A stretch of DNA of 63,922 nucleotides from Campylobacteraceae bacterium. GTDB lineage: Bacteria; Campylobacterota; Campylobacteria; Campylobacterales; Campylobacteraceae. The stretch's first letter is position 1. Every line of letters begins with the position of its first letter. Of the stretch, positions 62,209-63,922 are shown one piece after another. The DNA is taken from assembly GCA_900753405.1 (NCBI GenBank), contig CAADYZ010000011.1, forward strand, positions 1 through 63,922. The letters run 5' to 3'. The translations under genes were made by a program, and so were the position numbers. The notes under the pieces are model-generated. The model ran no database searches, was not told where the DNA came from, and saw only the letters and a list, made by a program, of their open reading frames with translations.

Positions 62209-63922
62209 ATGTCAAAAATCATCGTTAAAAAACACAACAAAACCGCAAAACCACAAAAAACCACAAAAAACCACAAGACTCACGGCTGCAAAGGGGCGGC
62301 GGCGCTTGCTTTGACGCTTGCAGGCGTTGGGGCAAACGCTATGACCAGTTTTGACCTACACGGCATCAGCAAGGTCCATCAACTCGGCTACACAGGCAAA
62401 GGCGTGGTTGTTGGCATTGTCGATGGAGGTTACCAAGAAGACCATCCGCTACTAAAAGACAACATCATCGAGATCACCAAAAACAGCAAGTGGGGCAACT
62501 ACCCTTCGCACGGCACGCATGTCGCAGGGACGATCGCCGCGACAAAGACAAACAACGCAAGCTACGGCATAGCCTACAACTCAAAGCTTGTCGCTTACGG
62601 TAATGTCGGCGGCGGCGTTGGCTGGGGAGACTACCAAAAGCTTATTAAATACGGCGCGAAAATTCTCAGCAACTCGCACAACGGCAACTACGGAGACCAC
62701 AGAAGGCTTGCAAAAGAAAAAGACATTTTGGTTGTTTATGCGACTGGAAACTACAAACAACTCTCTCCGCACGCAACTTCAAATCTGCACGGCGCGGGGA
62801 GCAATGACAACATCGGCGCGTGGCTCTCAGTTGGCAACCTTAACCAAAACACGATTACGCGTAATGCAAACGGCACGCTTGTGACAAATGTTAATACCAT
62901 CACAAGCAACAGCGGCAACTTGTGTAAAGGGGCGGAAAATGCGTGTGTGATGGCGGCTGGGACTTGGATCTACTCGCTTAATGTCGGAAGTGGTTTTGCT
63001 TCGAAAATGGGAACTTCGATGGCTGCGCCTGCGGTGAGCGGCGTGGCGGCGTTGGTGGCGGAGAGATACGCCTTTTTGGGCGGAAAACAGCTTGCGGATG
63101 TCATTTTAAGCACGGCAAACAAAGACTTCATCGTCCCAAAACTTTTCATCCAAGGACCGAATGTGGTTTATATCGACCACGAAATTCCAACTCTTGCGAA
63201 CGGGACGATGGACGAAGCGCAAGTCCGCAAAGATGTAGCGGCAATTTACGGTGCGAATGCTGGCAAAAAGGTAAATTTAAACTCGGTTTTGTCTTTTGGC
63301 AAAGAAAGCGTTTATGGACAAGGAATTTTAGACGCTGCAAAGGCGATCAACGGACTTTCAATGATCGACATCAACCGCCTCTCGCAGCTGGATGTCTCAA
63401 ACCGCTCAGGCAAGGACATCGCCTACTACACGATCGACACAAAGGGCTACAACGGCACTTTTGAAAACAACATCTCGCAACGAAAATGGCAGGATAAATA
63501 CCAAAACAAAAACAACATTGCACTAATCGGCGAGCAGATGAAACAGCTTGACGCGGGGCTTTTGAAAAAAGGCGAAGGCACGCTTGGCTTAGCGGGCAAC
63601 CTTAGCTACCTTGGTGCGACTGTGGTTGAAGGCGGCACGCTTGGCTTTGTTGGCAACGGGACGATTAATGTTGCAGGCGAGGTCATCGTAGAAGAGGGCG
63701 GCAAACTCGAAGTAACAGCCGCAACGAGCATTAACAACACTTTCTTGAACGGCGGGCAAGTCGCAGCGCTAAACAACCTAAGCGTGGCAAAAAGCTTTGA
63801 AAACAGCGGAAATTTTGCCTCAAATTCGAGTTTGGCAGTTGGTGGCAAGCTTGAAAACACGGGCAACCTCGCAGCGGGCGAGCTTAGAGTCGAAGGAGCG
63901 TTTGACAACGCAGGAAATTTGA
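62209..63922 (+). CDS. Subtilisin-like (S8) serine protease autotransporter, 3' end outside window
   Basis: 571 visible residues. The frame is open to the window edge. The signal has a Lys/His-rich N-region followed by AAALALTLAGVGANA. The peptidase S8 domain has Asp72 (GIVDGG), His101 (SHGTHVAGT) and Ser in GTSMAAP. After about residue 445 a beta-helical passenger begins with the autotransporter-associated repeat (GTLGLAGNLSYLGATVVEGG). The barrel is expected downstream. It probably processes itself or other surface proteins; the two autotransporters nearby are possible substrates. Confidence 0.9.
   Translation, partial: MSKIIVKKHNKTAKPQKTTKNHKTHGCKGAAALALTLAGVGANAMTSFDLHGISKVHQLGYTGKGVVVGIVDGGYQEDHPLLKDNIIEITKNSKWGNYPSHGTHVAGTIAATKTNNASYGIAYNSKLVAYGNVGGGVGWGDYQKLIKYGAKILSNSHNGNYGDHRRLAKEKDILVVYATGNYKQLSPHATSNLHGAGSNDNIGAWLSVGNLNQNTITRNANGTLVTNVNTITSNSGNLCKGAENACVMAAGTWIYSLNVGSGFASKMGTSMAAPAVSGVAALVAERYAFLGGKQLADVILSTANKDFIVPKLFIQGPNVVYIDHEIPTLANGTMDEAQVRKDVAAIYGANAGKKVNLNSVLSFGKESVYGQGILDAAKAINGLSMIDINRLSQLDVSNRSGKDIAYYTIDTKGYNGTFENNISQRKWQDKYQNKNNIALIGEQMKQLDAGLLKKGEGTLGLAGNLSYLGATVVEGGTLGFVGNGTINVAGEVIVEEGGKLEVTAATSINNTFLNGGQVAALNNLSVAKSFENSGNFASNSSLAVGGKLENTGNLAAGELRVEGAFDNAGNL

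Overview
The window comes from a campylobacterotal genome, most likely one of the less AT-rich Campylobacter species (the curvus/showae/rectus/gracilis type). The evidence is the heme uptake locus with a HugZ-type heme oxygenase, the hydABC hydrogenase, the octaheme HaoA/HaoC pair, carboxynorspermidine synthase, and large autotransporters. The species is inferred, not shown.

Layout. 1-4805: 3' part of a giant autotransporter whose passenger is a long Asn/Ser/Thr pentapeptide repeat. 4964-9069: sugar aminotransferase, family 2 glycosyltransferase, and a decayed GT-B glycosyltransferase. 9127-14395 (minus): a DNA phosphorothioation (Dnd) module with a rhodanese gene, dndC, dndD and a DndE-like/FtsK fusion. 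A G9 tract lies in the rhodanese/dndC overlap. 14599-18734: carboxynorspermidine synthase, frr, pth, rplY. 18797-26112: tonB, heme oxygenase, TonB-dependent receptor, ABC transporter and exbBD, with Fur-box-like sites. 26378-35352: an AT-rich, tightly overlapped operon encoding a sugar ketoisomerase, two ACPs, an FkbH-type protein, a VOC protein, two KASIII enzymes, an SDR, a GNAT and two glycosyltransferases. It is predicted to build an unusual acyl chain and place it on a 3-amino-3,6-dideoxysugar. 35721-41880: adk, aspS, smpB, an outer-membrane protein, a small membrane protein, dsbD. 42025-45710: hydABC. 46447-48350: haoA/haoC. 48712: dps. 49378-53056: a p-cresol oxidation operon (pchC, pchX-like, pchF, aldehyde dehydrogenase). 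53968-58983: second autotransporter. 59629-62031: sstT, tRNA-Glu, ttcA-like gene. 62209-end: subtilisin-type autotransporter, cut by the window.

Two repeat families fill most intergenic space. One is a short palindrome with an RAATTY core and arms that change together, present roughly once per kilobase or two. The other is a 380-550 bp composite hairpin element present four times. Simple-sequence tracts (G9, T11, T17, (AT)8) suggest phase variation of the Dnd module, the acyl-sugar operon and the second autotransporter.

Functionally the window joins surface display (three autotransporters and glycan genes), iron/heme capture, and periplasmic electron transfer (H2 and p-cresol as donors, nitrogen oxides or hydroxylamine as acceptor, DsbD for thiols). 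All assignments come from reading the sequence; no database search was run.
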